The notes: a model not told the origin generated them from the letters alone. Numbered from the stretch's first letter, positions 45,091 to 54,059 are shown. The stretch is DNA of 64,000 nt from Gemmobacter aquaticus (GCF_007859075.1 NZ_VOAK01000027.1:1-64000); one strand, 5' to 3'. Numbers and translations are program-made.

Positions 45091-47190
45091 TCAAGGGCGC
45101 GAGTCAAGAAGGCGCGTGGCCACGGCCCGCAGGTTGCCCGGATCGGCCGCGCGGGTTTCGGACAGCGCCGCGACAAAGGATGCAACGGATTCCTCGGTCG
45201 GGCGCCGGGTCGGAAACAGCGGCCGGTCGGACAGGATCGCGACCACCATGCTCTTGCCGAAATCGGCATCGGTGACGCGCATCGCCATCAGGTTCGGATC
45301 GTTTGCCAGATCTGCAAGACGGTGCAGCACACGCACGCGCCGCAGGCCCCCCTCGACCACGCCAAGTGCGCCGAGCGCCTGTTCCTCGTTGTGGATGTTG
45401 GGCAGGATGTTGAAGACCTTTCCGGTCGTGTCGACAATCGCCACCCACAGCATGCCACGGGCGGCATCTGCAGGCGCCTGCACCTCGGCAATCGGGTTCT
45501 GTCCGGCGTGGAAGACGCCCGAGAGATTGGCCTGCCCGGTCATGCCGTCACCCAGCCAGATCGATAGCCCGTTCGCGGGCAGCTCGGGCAGGGCCGCCTG
45601 CACCGCGCACAGGTTGGGGTCGAGGACGGAGGCATCTATCTGCAGGCGCCGGTCACCGATCGCAGGCAGCAGCGCCGCGCGCAGACGGTCGGTGGTCTGG
45701 GCGCTGGCCACCGTACCGGTGACGGTGATCGTGTCGCCAAGCGCATAACTTCCCTCTGCCGCCGCCTGCGCCAGTGGCCCGCAATCAGCCAGCGCCGCCA
45801 GCGCATCGGCAACGGTGGCGACCGGCAACGCGCGCGGTCCGGCTGCGATGCGGCGGGTCAGCGTCATGCCCGACGCGGCCGCCCAACTGTCAAGCCGCGT
45901 AACGGCCGCGTCACGCAAGGTGGCATCGGGGGCAAGTGCCGACACCTCGGCCGTGGTGCCCGAGAGGGTGATCGACCAGTCGGCCAGCCCCTGCATCTCG
46001 TCCAGAATGTCGGATGCGGCCTTTGGCCAGCCGGGGCCGGGCATCCCGGTCGCCAGTGTGAGCGCCCCTTCAGGCGGCATGACCCCGCTTGCCGTGCCAT
46101 AGGCGCGGGCCAGTGCCACGGCGGTATCGGTGTCGGGCGCATTGCCCGAAAGGCGGGCCGCGCCATCCTGCGGGGCCGCAGCCTCCAGCCGCCAGGGATC
46201 GGCACGCGGCAGGGGTGTCTCGGTCAGTCCAGGGACCAGCCCCATCTGCCATGCGGCCCCGCCCGCCACGGCCAGCAGGACCGCCGCAAGGCCCGCCCAC
46301 AGCCAGCCGCCGCGCCGTCCCGGCGCACCTTCGGCCTGTCGCCTCTCACGGGCCGAGGTAGGGCGCAGGATCTGGTCAAGCCGCGCCACCACGGATGCGG
46401 CATCGCGGGGCCGGTCGGTCAGGCGCGGGGCGCACAGCGCCTCGATCACACCCTTCAGCGGCTCAGGCACGCCGGTCGTATCGAGCGGGCTTTGCTTACG
46501 CCGGATCATCTCGCCTGGCGTGGCCCCGGCAAAGGGCACCTGTCCGCGAAAGCCCGCAAGAAGCAGCGCGCCAAGGGCATAAAGATCGGAGCGCGGCTCT
46601 GCCTTGCCCTCAAGCTGTTCGGGGGCAGCATATTCGTACTTTCCGGCGAAATCGTTGCCCACGATGGTGCGCGCGCCTGCCGCCGTGTCCTTGGCGATGC
46701 CGAAGTCGATGATCGTCGCTCGTTCCGGGCTGCTGTCGCGCAGAATGATGTTGTCGGGCGACAGGTCACGATGGACGATCCCGCGCCCGTGCGCGGCCAC
46801 CAGCCCCTCGGCCACGCGATGGGCGATGATCAGAAGCTCGCGCGGCTCAAGCCGTCGCCGGGCCATCACATCGCTGATCGACGGACCCGCGACATAGTCC
46901 ATGACCAGAAACACCTGCCCCTGATCCGAGCGCGAGCATTCGGAATAGCGCACCACGGCATCATGCACGATATCGCGCATCTGCTCTTCGCGCCGCATGA
47001 GCGCGATATAGTCATCATTGCCTGAGAACTGCCGGTTCAGCGCCTTGATCGCTACCGTCCGGCCCGAGATCTGATTGCGCGCACGATAGGCCTCGCCCGT
47101 GCCGCCCCGTCCGATCACGCCCTCGATCTCATAGGTGTTGTTCAGCACCTGACCGGGGCGGAAAATGTCGCCCGGCATGGGGTCCAGCAT
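45091..47190 (-). CDS. ppkA: T6SS-linked membrane Ser/Thr protein kinase PpkA
   Basis: 699 residues. Kinase domain about 20-275: glycine loop IGRGGTGEAYRAR, catalytic lysine in VAIKAL, HGRGIVHRDLSPDN, and IIDFGIAKD. One membrane segment (about 300-322, AGLAAVLLAVAGGAAW) places the C-terminal 375 residues in the periplasm; that part has a beta-rich DUF4384-like segment (LSIWLGDGM...GQNPIAEVQAPADAARGMLWVAIVDTTGKV). PpkA starts threonine phosphorylation signalling in T6SS by modifying Fha. ATG 47178 is an alternative start. Divergent from clpV. Confidence 0.92.
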   Translation of the reverse strand: MLDPMPGDIFRPGQVLNNTYEIEGVIGRGGTGEAYRARNQISGRTVAIKALNRQFSGNDDYIALMRREEQMRDIVHDAVVRYSECSRSDQGQVFLVMDYVAGPSISDVMARRRLEPRELLIIAHRVAEGLVAAHGRGIVHRDLSPDNIILRDSSPERATIIDFGIAKDTAAGARTIVGNDFAGKYEYAAPEQLEGKAEPRSDLYALGALLLAGFRGQVPFAGATPGEMIRRKQSPLDTTGVPEPLKGVIEALCAPRLTDRPRDAASVVARLDQILRPTSARERRQAEGAPGRRGGWLWAGLAAVLLAVAGGAAWQMGLVPGLTETPLPRADPWRLEAAAPQDGAARLSGNAPDTDTAVALARAYGTASGVMPPEGALTLATGMPGPGWPKAASDILDEMQGLADWSITLSGTTAEVSALAPDATLRDAAVTRLDSWAAASGMTLTRRIAAGPRALPVATVADALAALADCGPLAQAAAEGSYALGDTITVTGTVASAQTTDRLRAALLPAIGDRRLQIDASVLDPNLCAVQAALPELPANGLSIWLGDGMTGQANLSGVFHAGQNPIAEVQAPADAARGMLWVAIVDTTGKVFNILPNIHNEEQALGALGVVEGGLRRVRVLHRLADLANDPNLMAMRVTDADFGKSMVVAILSDRPLFPTRRPTEESVASFVAALSETRAADPGNLRAVATRLLDSRP

Positions 47191-47348
47191 CGCAGCCCTC
47201 CGCGTTCAGGCAAAAGTCACTTCGTGCAAAACAGTCGCTTTATCGATCATTCCAGAATAGACTGAACCGCAGTCAGGTGACGAATTTATTTTTCGGGTTT
47301 TTGACACACGCGCCGCTGCGGGCGCATTGGCAGGGAGGCGGCGACGAC
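47191..47348. promoter_or_regulatory. Divergent ppkA/clpV promoter region
   Basis: 158 bp between divergent starts, with an AT-rich core (47220-47320). A TTGACA-like -35 reads on the plus strand near 47301 ahead of clpV; no clear -10 can be named. No RpoN -24/-12 element was seen. Probably drives both T6SS arms. Confidence 0.45.
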
Positions 47349-50069
47349 ATGGCGCGGCAAGGTTCCCCCGAGACGATCAAACGCAAGGAATTGGTAGGCA
47401 AGCTCAATCCGCTGTGCCTTCAGGCCTTCTCGGCTGCGGCACAGGCGGCCAAGACGCGCGGCAATCCTTATGTGGAGCTGGTGCATTTCATCGCCGGCCT
47501 GCTGGATATGCCGCGTTCGGATGCGGCGATCCTTTGCCAGGCGGCGGGGGTTGATCCGGCCCGGCTCGAGGGTGATCTGGCCCGCGCCATGGATGCGCTG
47601 CCCCGCGGCGCAAGCGCGGTCGAGGAGTTTTCCGACCACATCTTTCATGCGATCCGCGAGGCTTGGGCGCTTGGCGGGCTGGAGTTCGGGGATGATCGCG
47701 TGCGGTCGGCCTATATCTTGCTGGGCGCGCTGCGCGTGCCGGTGCTGGAAGGGCTGCTCTTCAAGATCAGTCTGGAGTTCGACAAGCTCGACCCCGCTAC
47801 GATGTTGGCGCAATTGCCCGATCTTCTGGCCGACTCGGCCGAAGGGACTGACGATGCGCCCGCGCAGCAAACCCGCGCCGCCCCCGCCGGGGGGCAATCG
47901 CCGCTGGATCTTTATGCGACCAACCTGACCGAACGCGCCCGCGCCGGGAAAATCGACCCGGTGATCGGCCGCGATGGCGAGATCCGCCAGATCATCGACA
48001 TCCTGCTACGCCGCCGCCAGAACAATCCGATCCTGACGGGCGAGGCCGGGGTGGGCAAGACCGCCGTGGTAGAGGGGTTTGCCCAGCGTCTGGCGCGCGG
48101 CGACGTGCCGCCCAGCCTGCGCGGGGTCGAGTTGCACATGCTGGACATCGGGTTGATGCAGGCCGGGGCCAGCGTGAAGGGCGAGTTTGAAAAGCGCCTG
48201 AAGTCGGTGATCGATGCGGTGCAATCGTCGGATGTGCCGATCATCCTGTTTATCGACGAGGCGCATACCCTGATCGGGGCCGGGGGCGCGGCTGGCACCG
48301 GCGATGCCGCGAACCTTCTGAAGCCTGCGCTTGCACGGGGCGAGTTGCGCACCATCGCCGCGACAACCTGGGCCGAATACAAGGAGCATATCGAGAAGGA
48401 CCCCGCCCTGACCCGCCGCTTTCAGGTGGTCAAGGTCGAGGAGCCCGCCGAGGAGATCGCCATCCGCATGCTGCGCGGCATTGCAGGCGTGCTGGAGACC
48501 CACCATCAGGTCGAGATCCTCGACGAAGCGCTGGAGGCTGCGGTCCGCCTCTCGCATCGCTATATTCCCTCGCGCCAGTTGCCCGACAAGGCGATCAGCC
48601 TGCTTGATACCGCCTGCGCCCGCGTGGCCGTCAGCCAGCACGCCACCCCCGCCGAGGTCGAGGACATCACCCGCCGCCAGCAGGCGCTGGAGATCGAATC
48701 CGCGATCATCGAACGCGAGGGGCAGGTGGGGATCGACGTGACCGCCCGCCGCGCCGAGGTCGAGGCCGCCCGCGCCACCGCCGACGCCGAACTGGCAGAG
48801 GCGACGACCCGCTGGGAGGCAGAGAAGGCGCTGGTTGCCGATATCCTGTCGATGCGGTCCTCTCTGCGCGGCGCGGGTGCAGCGGTGGATGAAACCAGCA
48901 GCGCAGGCGACCTGCCGCCTGCCGAGGAGGAAACGCCCGCGCCCACGCCCGAGGATCGGGCTGCGATGCTGTCGGACCTGCGCGCCCGCATGGCGGAACT
49001 GGCATCGGTGCAGGGTGAGCGCCCGCTGATCCTGCCTTCGGTTGATCGGGGCGCGGTGGCGTCGGTCGTGCAGGACTGGACCGGCATCCCCACAGGCCGG
49101 ATGCTGGCCAGCCAGACCGAGCGTGCGCTTGGGCTTGCCTCGCTGCTGTCCGAGCGGGTGGTCGGGCAGGATCACGCGATGGAGATGATCGCCGCACGCA
49201 TCCAGACCTCATACGCGGGGCTTGGCGCGCCGGAAAAACCCATTGGGGTGTTCCTGCTCTGCGGCCCGTCGGGCGTGGGCAAGACCGAAACCGCGCTTGC
49301 ACTGGCCGATGCGCTTTACGGCGGCGAGCAAAACCTCATCTCCATCAACATGAGCGAGTTTCAAGAGGCCCATACCGTCAGCACGCTGAAGGGCGCCCCC
49401 CCCGGCTATGTGGGCTACGGCAAGGGTGGCATCCTGACCGAGGCGGTGCGCCGCAGACCCTATTCCGTCATCCTGCTCGACGAGGTCGAGAAGGCCCATC
49501 CCGACGTGCACGAGATCTTTTTTCAGGTCTTTGACAAGGGGATGATGGACGACAGCGAAGGGCGGCGGATCGATTTTCTGAACACGCTGATCCTGCTGAC
49601 CTCGAATGTGGGTTCGGACGAGATCATGGCCATGACCGATGCGGGACGCGCGCCCGCCGAGCAGGACGACCTGACTGCGGCCCTGCGCGCGCCGCTGCTG
49701 CGGGTCTTTCCGGCGGCCCTATTGGGCCGTGTCGTGACGATCCCGTATTATCCCCTTTCGGACGCGATGATCGAGGCGATCGCCGGGCACAAGCTGCGCG
49801 GTATCGCCCGGCGCCTGCGCGCAGGCCACGGGGCGGAACTGGAGATCGGCGAGGGCGTGATGGAGACGATCAAGTCGCGTTGCACCGAAGTTGAATCCGG
49901 CGGGCGCATGATCGATGCGATCCTGACCAACACGCTTCTGCCCGAACTCAGCCGGCAGGTGCTGAACCGCAAGCTTGACGGAAGCACCCTTGGTCGGGTG
50001 CGCGTCACCGGCGGGCCGGGCGGCTTTGGCTATGACTTCATCGACGAGGAGGAGGGCGGCAATGGATGA
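47349..50069 (+). CDS. clpV: T6SS sheath-recycling AAA+ ATPase ClpV (TssH)
   Basis: 906 residues from ATG 47349 (GGGAGG upstream); an earlier in-frame opening is not supported. N-terminal Clp-N domain (about 10-150: LNPLCLQAFSAAAQAAKTRGNPYVELVHFI), first AAA module with GEAGVGKT and ILFIDEAHTLIGAGG, middle coiled coil, second module with GPSGVGKTETALALADALYGG and SVILLDEVEKAHPDV. It unfolds contracted TssBC sheath. The stop overlaps the next gene start by 8 bp. Confidence 0.97.
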   Translation: MARQGSPETIKRKELVGKLNPLCLQAFSAAAQAAKTRGNPYVELVHFIAGLLDMPRSDAAILCQAAGVDPARLEGDLARAMDALPRGASAVEEFSDHIFHAIREAWALGGLEFGDDRVRSAYILLGALRVPVLEGLLFKISLEFDKLDPATMLAQLPDLLADSAEGTDDAPAQQTRAAPAGGQSPLDLYATNLTERARAGKIDPVIGRDGEIRQIIDILLRRRQNNPILTGEAGVGKTAVVEGFAQRLARGDVPPSLRGVELHMLDIGLMQAGASVKGEFEKRLKSVIDAVQSSDVPIILFIDEAHTLIGAGGAAGTGDAANLLKPALARGELRTIAATTWAEYKEHIEKDPALTRRFQVVKVEEPAEEIAIRMLRGIAGVLETHHQVEILDEALEAAVRLSHRYIPSRQLPDKAISLLDTACARVAVSQHATPAEVEDITRRQQALEIESAIIEREGQVGIDVTARRAEVEAARATADAELAEATTRWEAEKALVADILSMRSSLRGAGAAVDETSSAGDLPPAEEETPAPTPEDRAAMLSDLRARMAELASVQGERPLILPSVDRGAVASVVQDWTGIPTGRMLASQTERALGLASLLSERVVGQDHAMEMIAARIQTSYAGLGAPEKPIGVFLLCGPSGVGKTETALALADALYGGEQNLISINMSEFQEAHTVSTLKGAPPGYVGYGKGGILTEAVRRRPYSVILLDEVEKAHPDVHEIFFQVFDKGMMDDSEGRRIDFLNTLILLTSNVGSDEIMAMTDAGRAPAEQDDLTAALRAPLLRVFPAALLGRVVTIPYYPLSDAMIEAIAGHKLRGIARRLRAGHGAELEIGEGVMETIKSRCTEVESGGRMIDAILTNTLLPELSRQVLNRKLDGSTLGRVRVTGGPGGFGYDFIDEEEGGNG

Positions 50070-50469
50070 CGGCTTTCCGCGCCTGCTGGCGCAAGCCATG
50101 TCGGCAACGCTTGTGGGCTTTGATGCTGAGGGCCAGCCGCTTGTCTCCCGCGCGGGCGGCCCGGTCGAGCCTGCGGCGTCGCTGATCCCGGTCAGCCCGG
50201 CGATGACCGGCCGGGAGGTCGCGGTGCTGCCCTTTGGCGGAACCGGCGCCCGGCTTTTGCTGATCGGCCTGTTGCAGCCCCCCGCCGTGATGGTCGAGGC
50301 CGATGGCGCGACACAGGTGATCAACGCCCGCGACGCACTGACGCTCCGCTGCGGCAAGGCCTCTATCACGCTGACCGCCGAGGGCCGCGTCACGATCCGC
50401 GGCACCGATATTCTGACCCGCGCCGAGGGCGCCAACCGCGTTCAGGGCGCAAGCGTGCAGTTGAACTGA
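50062..50469 (+). CDS. DUF6484-like small T6SS-associated protein
   Basis: 135 residues from ATG 50062 with an AGGAGGGCGGC ribosome-binding site inside the clpV end. The first half (LVGFDAEGQPLVSRA) matches the DUF6484 pattern seen near T6SS spike genes; the second half (VNARDALTLRCGKASITLTAEGRVTIRGTDILTRAEGANRVQGASVQLN) is a short beta-helix resembling the tip of a VgrG needle. It could be a spike-associated or sharpening component. Role unproven. Converges with the candidate immunity gene at 50477 (7 bp gap). Confidence 0.75.
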   Translation: MDDGFPRLLAQAMSATLVGFDAEGQPLVSRAGGPVEPAASLIPVSPAMTGREVAVLPFGGTGARLLLIGLLQPPAVMVEADGATQVINARDALTLRCGKASITLTAEGRVTIRGTDILTRAEGANRVQGASVQLN

Positions 50470-50476
50470 AGGGGGG

Positions 50477-51145
50477 TCACAGCCGCTCGACCAGCGGATT
50501 CTCGGCCTCCAGCCCATTGGCGAAGGCCGCCACCCTTGCGCGCTCGCGCGCCTCATCATACCGGCCAAGGTCACCCAGAAAAAGCCGCGACACTGGCGGG
50601 CGATAGACCATCCTTGGATCCAGCGGATCAAAGTCGGGATCGTCGCCCTGTGTACTCGGCACGGTGGCAAGCGCGACCAGCGCCCGTTCGAACCAATCGG
50701 CAAAGGGGTCGCGGTCGGCGAAGATGATCTGGCAATACATCAACAGCCAGTCCGGACGCATACCCACCACCGGGCTTTCGTGAAGGCAGAAGATCGCGTC
50801 GTTCAGCAGGGTGATGACCATGGACAGAACGCCCCGGTAAGGGCCAGCCCATTCCTCGGCATCGACTTCCCAGTAGATCGGGAAATGCGTCTCCGAGAAT
50901 GTGGTCCAAGCGGCGCCAAGCTGCTGCTCGGTCGAGTGGTCAATATCATGGTGGTGCAGCGCCGCGAAAAGCCATTCGCCAAGGCCAATCGCCAGTGCGA
51001 GCTTCGCCGCATCACTCAGCGCCTCGATGTCGTCCTCTCGACCGGTGGCATAGTCCTGATAGGCATCGAACACGTTCCAGTCGTCCCACGGATAATCCAG
51101 CCGTGCAATGGCCGGAGCCTGTGCCAGAAGGGCGTCAAAGTTCAT
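50477..51145 (-). CDS. Hypothetical acidic protein, candidate immunity protein (second of tandem pair)
   Basis: 222 residues, no signal peptide or membrane segment, acidic, rich in Trp and Asp. The start overlaps the stop of the upstream gene (ATGA). Not a family I recognise. Its C-terminal block (PPVSRLFLGDLGRYDEARERARVAAFANGLEAENPLV) resembles the end of its neighbour (HPVPRAALVSTLDAGEAAIRFRAEIAAIDWAANPYV), and ALAIGLGEWLFAALHHHDID resembles ALASGLALWGAARFSHLMDI, so the two are probably divergent paralogues. Placed after a putative toxin, it fits an immunity role; this is inference. Confidence 0.6.
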   Translation of the reverse strand: MNFDALLAQAPAIARLDYPWDDWNVFDAYQDYATGREDDIEALSDAAKLALAIGLGEWLFAALHHHDIDHSTEQQLGAAWTTFSETHFPIYWEVDAEEWAGPYRGVLSMVITLLNDAIFCLHESPVVGMRPDWLLMYCQIIFADRDPFADWFERALVALATVPSTQGDDPDFDPLDPRMVYRPPVSRLFLGDLGRYDEARERARVAAFANGLEAENPLVERL

Positions 51146-51891
51146 CGCAGCACCCCATAGGCTTCGTCGGGGTCGGGCGCGCGGGAGACATAGGGGTTGG
51201 CAGCCCAGTCGATTGCCGCGATTTCTGCCCTGAAGCGTATGGCGGCCTCACCCGCATCCAAGGTCGAAACCAGCGCCGCGCGTGGTACCGGATGGCCCCA
51301 ATAGGGCGCGACATAGGCGCGGATTTCCGCGGCGGTCGGCTCGTCGTTGTCCAGCCTGGTCAGCCCCTCGCGCGGGCGGGGGGCCAGATAGCGGACGTTG
51401 TGGCAGGCCTCATCCAGCCAGAGGTCGAAGGCCGGGCGATGGGCCTTGTCCAGCAGGTGCCGCAGCAGATGCGCCAAGTGATAGAGGTCGCGCATCGGCG
51501 GCACCTTGTTGTCGGCCCAGCGACCGGGAAGCACGCAGACCATCGACAGCCAGCGGAACTTGCGAAAGGCTGAGAGGACCTTGGGCGCCTCTGGTACCTT
51601 TTCTTCAAGGATTGGTCCGAAGTCCACGCTTTGTGGGGCGCACATGAAGGCCAGTGCAGCATCGGAAACGTGGCCCAGAGTGGAGATATCCATCAGATGG
51701 GAAAACCGTGCTGCGCCCCAGAGAGCCAGACCCGACGCCAACGCGAAGCAGCCGCAGGAATTGATGTCGCCAAACTTTGCCATCAAGCGCGTTGCACCTT
51801 CAAGCTGACCAACGTGGTCAAGAGTTCCGTTCCAGACAAAGCGGTCGCCCGCCAGCGGCACTTCGCGGGGAATATAGTCGGGAAACTCCAA
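51142..51891 (-). CDS. Hypothetical cytosolic protein, candidate immunity protein (first of tandem pair)
   Basis: 249 residues starting with a TTG at 51891; the choice is decided by a strong AGGAGG Shine-Dalgarno 5 bp upstream, and no in-frame ATG occurs for 37 codons. No signal peptide or membrane segment. It begins 18 bp after the stop of the DUF4150-deaminase gene and overlaps the next gene by ATGA. Function not recognised. The position directly after a toxin-like gene, weak similarity to the next gene and cytosolic character suggest immunity to the toxin. Confidence 0.6.
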   Translation of the reverse strand: MEFPDYIPREVPLAGDRFVWNGTLDHVGQLEGATRLMAKFGDINSCGCFALASGLALWGAARFSHLMDISTLGHVSDAALAFMCAPQSVDFGPILEEKVPEAPKVLSAFRKFRWLSMVCVLPGRWADNKVPPMRDLYHLAHLLRHLLDKAHRPAFDLWLDEACHNVRYLAPRPREGLTRLDNDEPTAAEIRAYVAPYWGHPVPRAALVSTLDAGEAAIRFRAEIAAIDWAANPYVSRAPDPDEAYGVLR

Positions 51892-51909
51892 CTCGGCCTC
51901 CTATGTGGA

Positions 51910-52956
51910 TCAGTCGCAGTAACCCAGATCCTTGGGACTTTTGGGTTTGGCGGGATCGCCATGGCAGATCTTGATTTCGATACAGCCAGAGCCGGGATTG
52001 CTGGCGGAATCCACCTTGCACAGCAGCTTCTTGCAGGCATCACAGGCGTCCTGTGAAGTTTCGGGTGGTCTTGGTGTCGTCCAGTCGATCGCCAGCAGCA
52101 ACTTACCCCCAGCCGGATTGGGCGCACCGGGCTTGAAGAGATCCTCGATGATCCGCGACTCCGTATGGGTCGGATGCGCCCCTCCCCGTTTGTCGGAACG
52201 CGATTCCGCATAGGTATGGCCGCCACAGGCCTTGCTCGGCTTGCGTCCCCCCGCGGCGGTCGGCTTCTTCAGCGGCATCCCCTTCGACATGCCGGAATAG
52301 CGCCGGTTCACCAGACTGCGTGAGCAGGCACGTACGACGGATGATCCGCCGCCCGGTGCAGTGAATACTCCATGCGTGATCGTCGCCTTGGCGGCTGCGT
52401 CTTTGTAGTTTTCACGTGTGCTTGGCGCGCGGTCCTTGTCTCGGCTACGCTTGCGCAGGTCCTTGCGCACGGCCTCGTTCGCGGTCTGCAGTCTTTCGCA
52501 TTTTGCCTGACCTGCGCGCGCACCAATTGCGGCTGAGGCAATGCTCATGCCAACCGCCCCGTTCGTCGTGTTCATATGGTTGGTGGTGGTCAGGTCCATC
52601 AGCCTTTCCGCCCCGCTGCCCTCGAACATCACGTCAAAGGAATAGGCCGCGAACTTCAGCGGGCCGGTGATCTTGTGGCTAACCACGCCCGCGCCAAGGC
52701 CGTTGGTCGCGGGCTCATCCCCGGTGATCTTGCTGTATTTCGAGGCGTTCTTCTTGCCCGCCTCCTTGCCGCCCACGAAAACCGACGAACATCCGTCGGT
52801 CGTATCTGACGCCATGCCGAAGTTCGGATATGGGATCGGCACCGGCCCCGCAGGTGGTGGGGGAGGTGAGAGGCAGACATCAGGGAAAGCCGCGATCGTC
52901 TTGTTGGGAGTGGCCTTGCCCGAAACCTCGCGACCATTGGCGAAAACATTGCTCAT
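51910..52956 (-). CDS. DUF4150 (PAAR-like) T6SS effector with putative C-terminal deaminase toxin domain
   Basis: 348 residues. The N-terminal DUF4150 PAAR-like domain (about 1-145) has MSNVFANGREVSGK, CLSPPPPPAGPVPIPYPNFGMASDT, and TTTNHMNTTNG. A basic linker follows (150-240). The C-terminal 105 residues carry His264-Thr-Glu266 in PTHTESRIIEDL and Cys305-Asp-Ala-Cys308 in DACDACKKLLC, the zinc-binding HxE...CxxC arrangement of the cytidine-deaminase-like fold, widely used in polymorphic toxins. Predicted role: spike-tip-borne toxin acting on nucleic acids or nucleotides in the target. PAAR-like part is well supported; the deaminase call is inference from motif and spacing. Start overlaps the ketosynthase-like stop (ATGA). 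Confidence 0.72.
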   Translation of the reverse strand: MSNVFANGREVSGKATPNKTIAAFPDVCLSPPPPPAGPVPIPYPNFGMASDTTDGCSSVFVGGKEAGKKNASKYSKITGDEPATNGLGAGVVSHKITGPLKFAAYSFDVMFEGSGAERLMDLTTTNHMNTTNGAVGMSIASAAIGARAGQAKCERLQTANEAVRKDLRKRSRDKDRAPSTRENYKDAAAKATITHGVFTAPGGGSSVVRACSRSLVNRRYSGMSKGMPLKKPTAAGGRKPSKACGGHTYAESRSDKRGGAHPTHTESRIIEDLFKPGAPNPAGGKLLLAIDWTTPRPPETSQDACDACKKLLCKVDSASNPGSGCIEIKICHGDPAKPKSPKDLGYCD

Positions 52957-54059
52957 ACCGGGCCCCCGCGCATCTCCAGCGTCATGGCGACGCGCGCGCC
53001 GTCATCTTCGCCGGCGAAGGCCAGTGCCCGGCCCTGGGGCAGGCGCCCCTGCCGTCCGGCCTCGAACGCCCAGCCCAATTGGACGGGCATCAGCGCGGCA
53101 CCGATCTCTCCCAGGCCCTCGATGACGTTCCAGTGCTCGGCGTAGCCGCGCGGGCGGCGGCTTGCGCCTTCAGGCGGGGCGCGGTCGATGCGCATGGTGG
53201 CGATGGCGGCCTCCTTGAACTTGAAATGTTCCCCGTTCAGATCGCCGAGCAGACAGGGAATGTCGAAGAAGTCACGCCCGGAGGCGGTGACAGCTGCGCG
53301 CATCGCGGTGGTCAGGCCCGCGCCGGTGACTGCCGCCTCGCGCGATCCGCCGTCGCGGCCGGGTTCTTGCCCCGCCCCCATGCCGGTGATCGCAAGTTCG
53401 GGGCCATTGCGCGCGCCACTGCGCATCACGAGAAGCGCCGCCGCCGCCTCTCCGGGGATGAAGCCCGAGCTGTTGGCGGCGCAGAACAGCCGTCCCTGCG
53501 CCAGATAGGTGTCAACCAGCCCTTGCCGGATGAAGCTTTCGACCCCCACGAGGATCTGCAGGGGATAGCGGTCGATCTGGGCGCTCGCGCGTGCCACCAG
53601 ATGCGGCAGGCCGACGCGCCCTGCGGCGATGACGCCGCTGCCCGGTGGCAGGGGGCGACCCAAGCGCCGCTCGATCCCGGCCAGAAGCCGTGCCTCGGGA
53701 TCGGGCGGGCTGGTCGGGCGATGGCGGGGCGGGGCCGCGACAAGGATCGGCACCTCGGCCGTCCTGCGACGCAGGGCGGGGGGCAGGGCGCCGACTTGCG
53801 CCAGACATTCCTCGATCACCGGCACGGCAAGTTCGGGCAGGAAGTCCGGCCCGGTCCACCATTGATGCGCGGCCACCCGGAACAAGGGCAGCCCCGCGTC
53901 GCCCGTCGCATCCCACAGCGCCCCGGTTTCCGAGGCGATCATCCGCGTGCGCAGCCCTGCGACGGTTGATGGCCCATCGGGGCCAAGCGCGCTCCAGATC
54001 CCGTAGCCGATGACCGACAGGCCGGGGCAGGTGCCGATGGCGGGGGCGGCGTCAGCCAT
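52953..54059 (-). CDS. Thiolase-fold (ketosynthase-like) T6SS-associated protein
   Basis: 368 residues with the layout of a beta-ketoacyl synthase (LSVIGYGIWSALGPDG at the start; a late GEAAAALLVMR and GDLNGEHFKFKEAAIA). The nucleophile-elbow region reads QILVGVESFIRQG, with no active-site cysteine, and the late histidine positions are not those of FabF-type enzymes. Thiolase-fold proteins of this kind accompany DUF2169 and DUF4150 genes in other T6SS islands. Probably a non-catalytic or altered protein in effector loading. It overlaps DUF2169 (8 bp) and DUF4150 (ATGA). Confidence 0.7.
   Translation of the reverse strand: MADAAPAIGTCPGLSVIGYGIWSALGPDGPSTVAGLRTRMIASETGALWDATGDAGLPLFRVAAHQWWTGPDFLPELAVPVIEECLAQVGALPPALRRRTAEVPILVAAPPRHRPTSPPDPEARLLAGIERRLGRPLPPGSGVIAAGRVGLPHLVARASAQIDRYPLQILVGVESFIRQGLVDTYLAQGRLFCAANSSGFIPGEAAAALLVMRSGARNGPELAITGMGAGQEPGRDGGSREAAVTGAGLTTAMRAAVTASGRDFFDIPCLLGDLNGEHFKFKEAAIATMRIDRAPPEGASRRPRGYAEHWNVIEGLGEIGAALMPVQLGWAFEAGRQGRLPQGRALAFAGEDDGARVAMTLEMRGGPV

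Noticed and set aside
47191-47348. Possible RpoN (-24/-12) promoter for the T6SS
   Set aside because: No GG-N10-GC pair of acceptable quality was seen; only an AT-rich divergent region with a TTGACA-like box.
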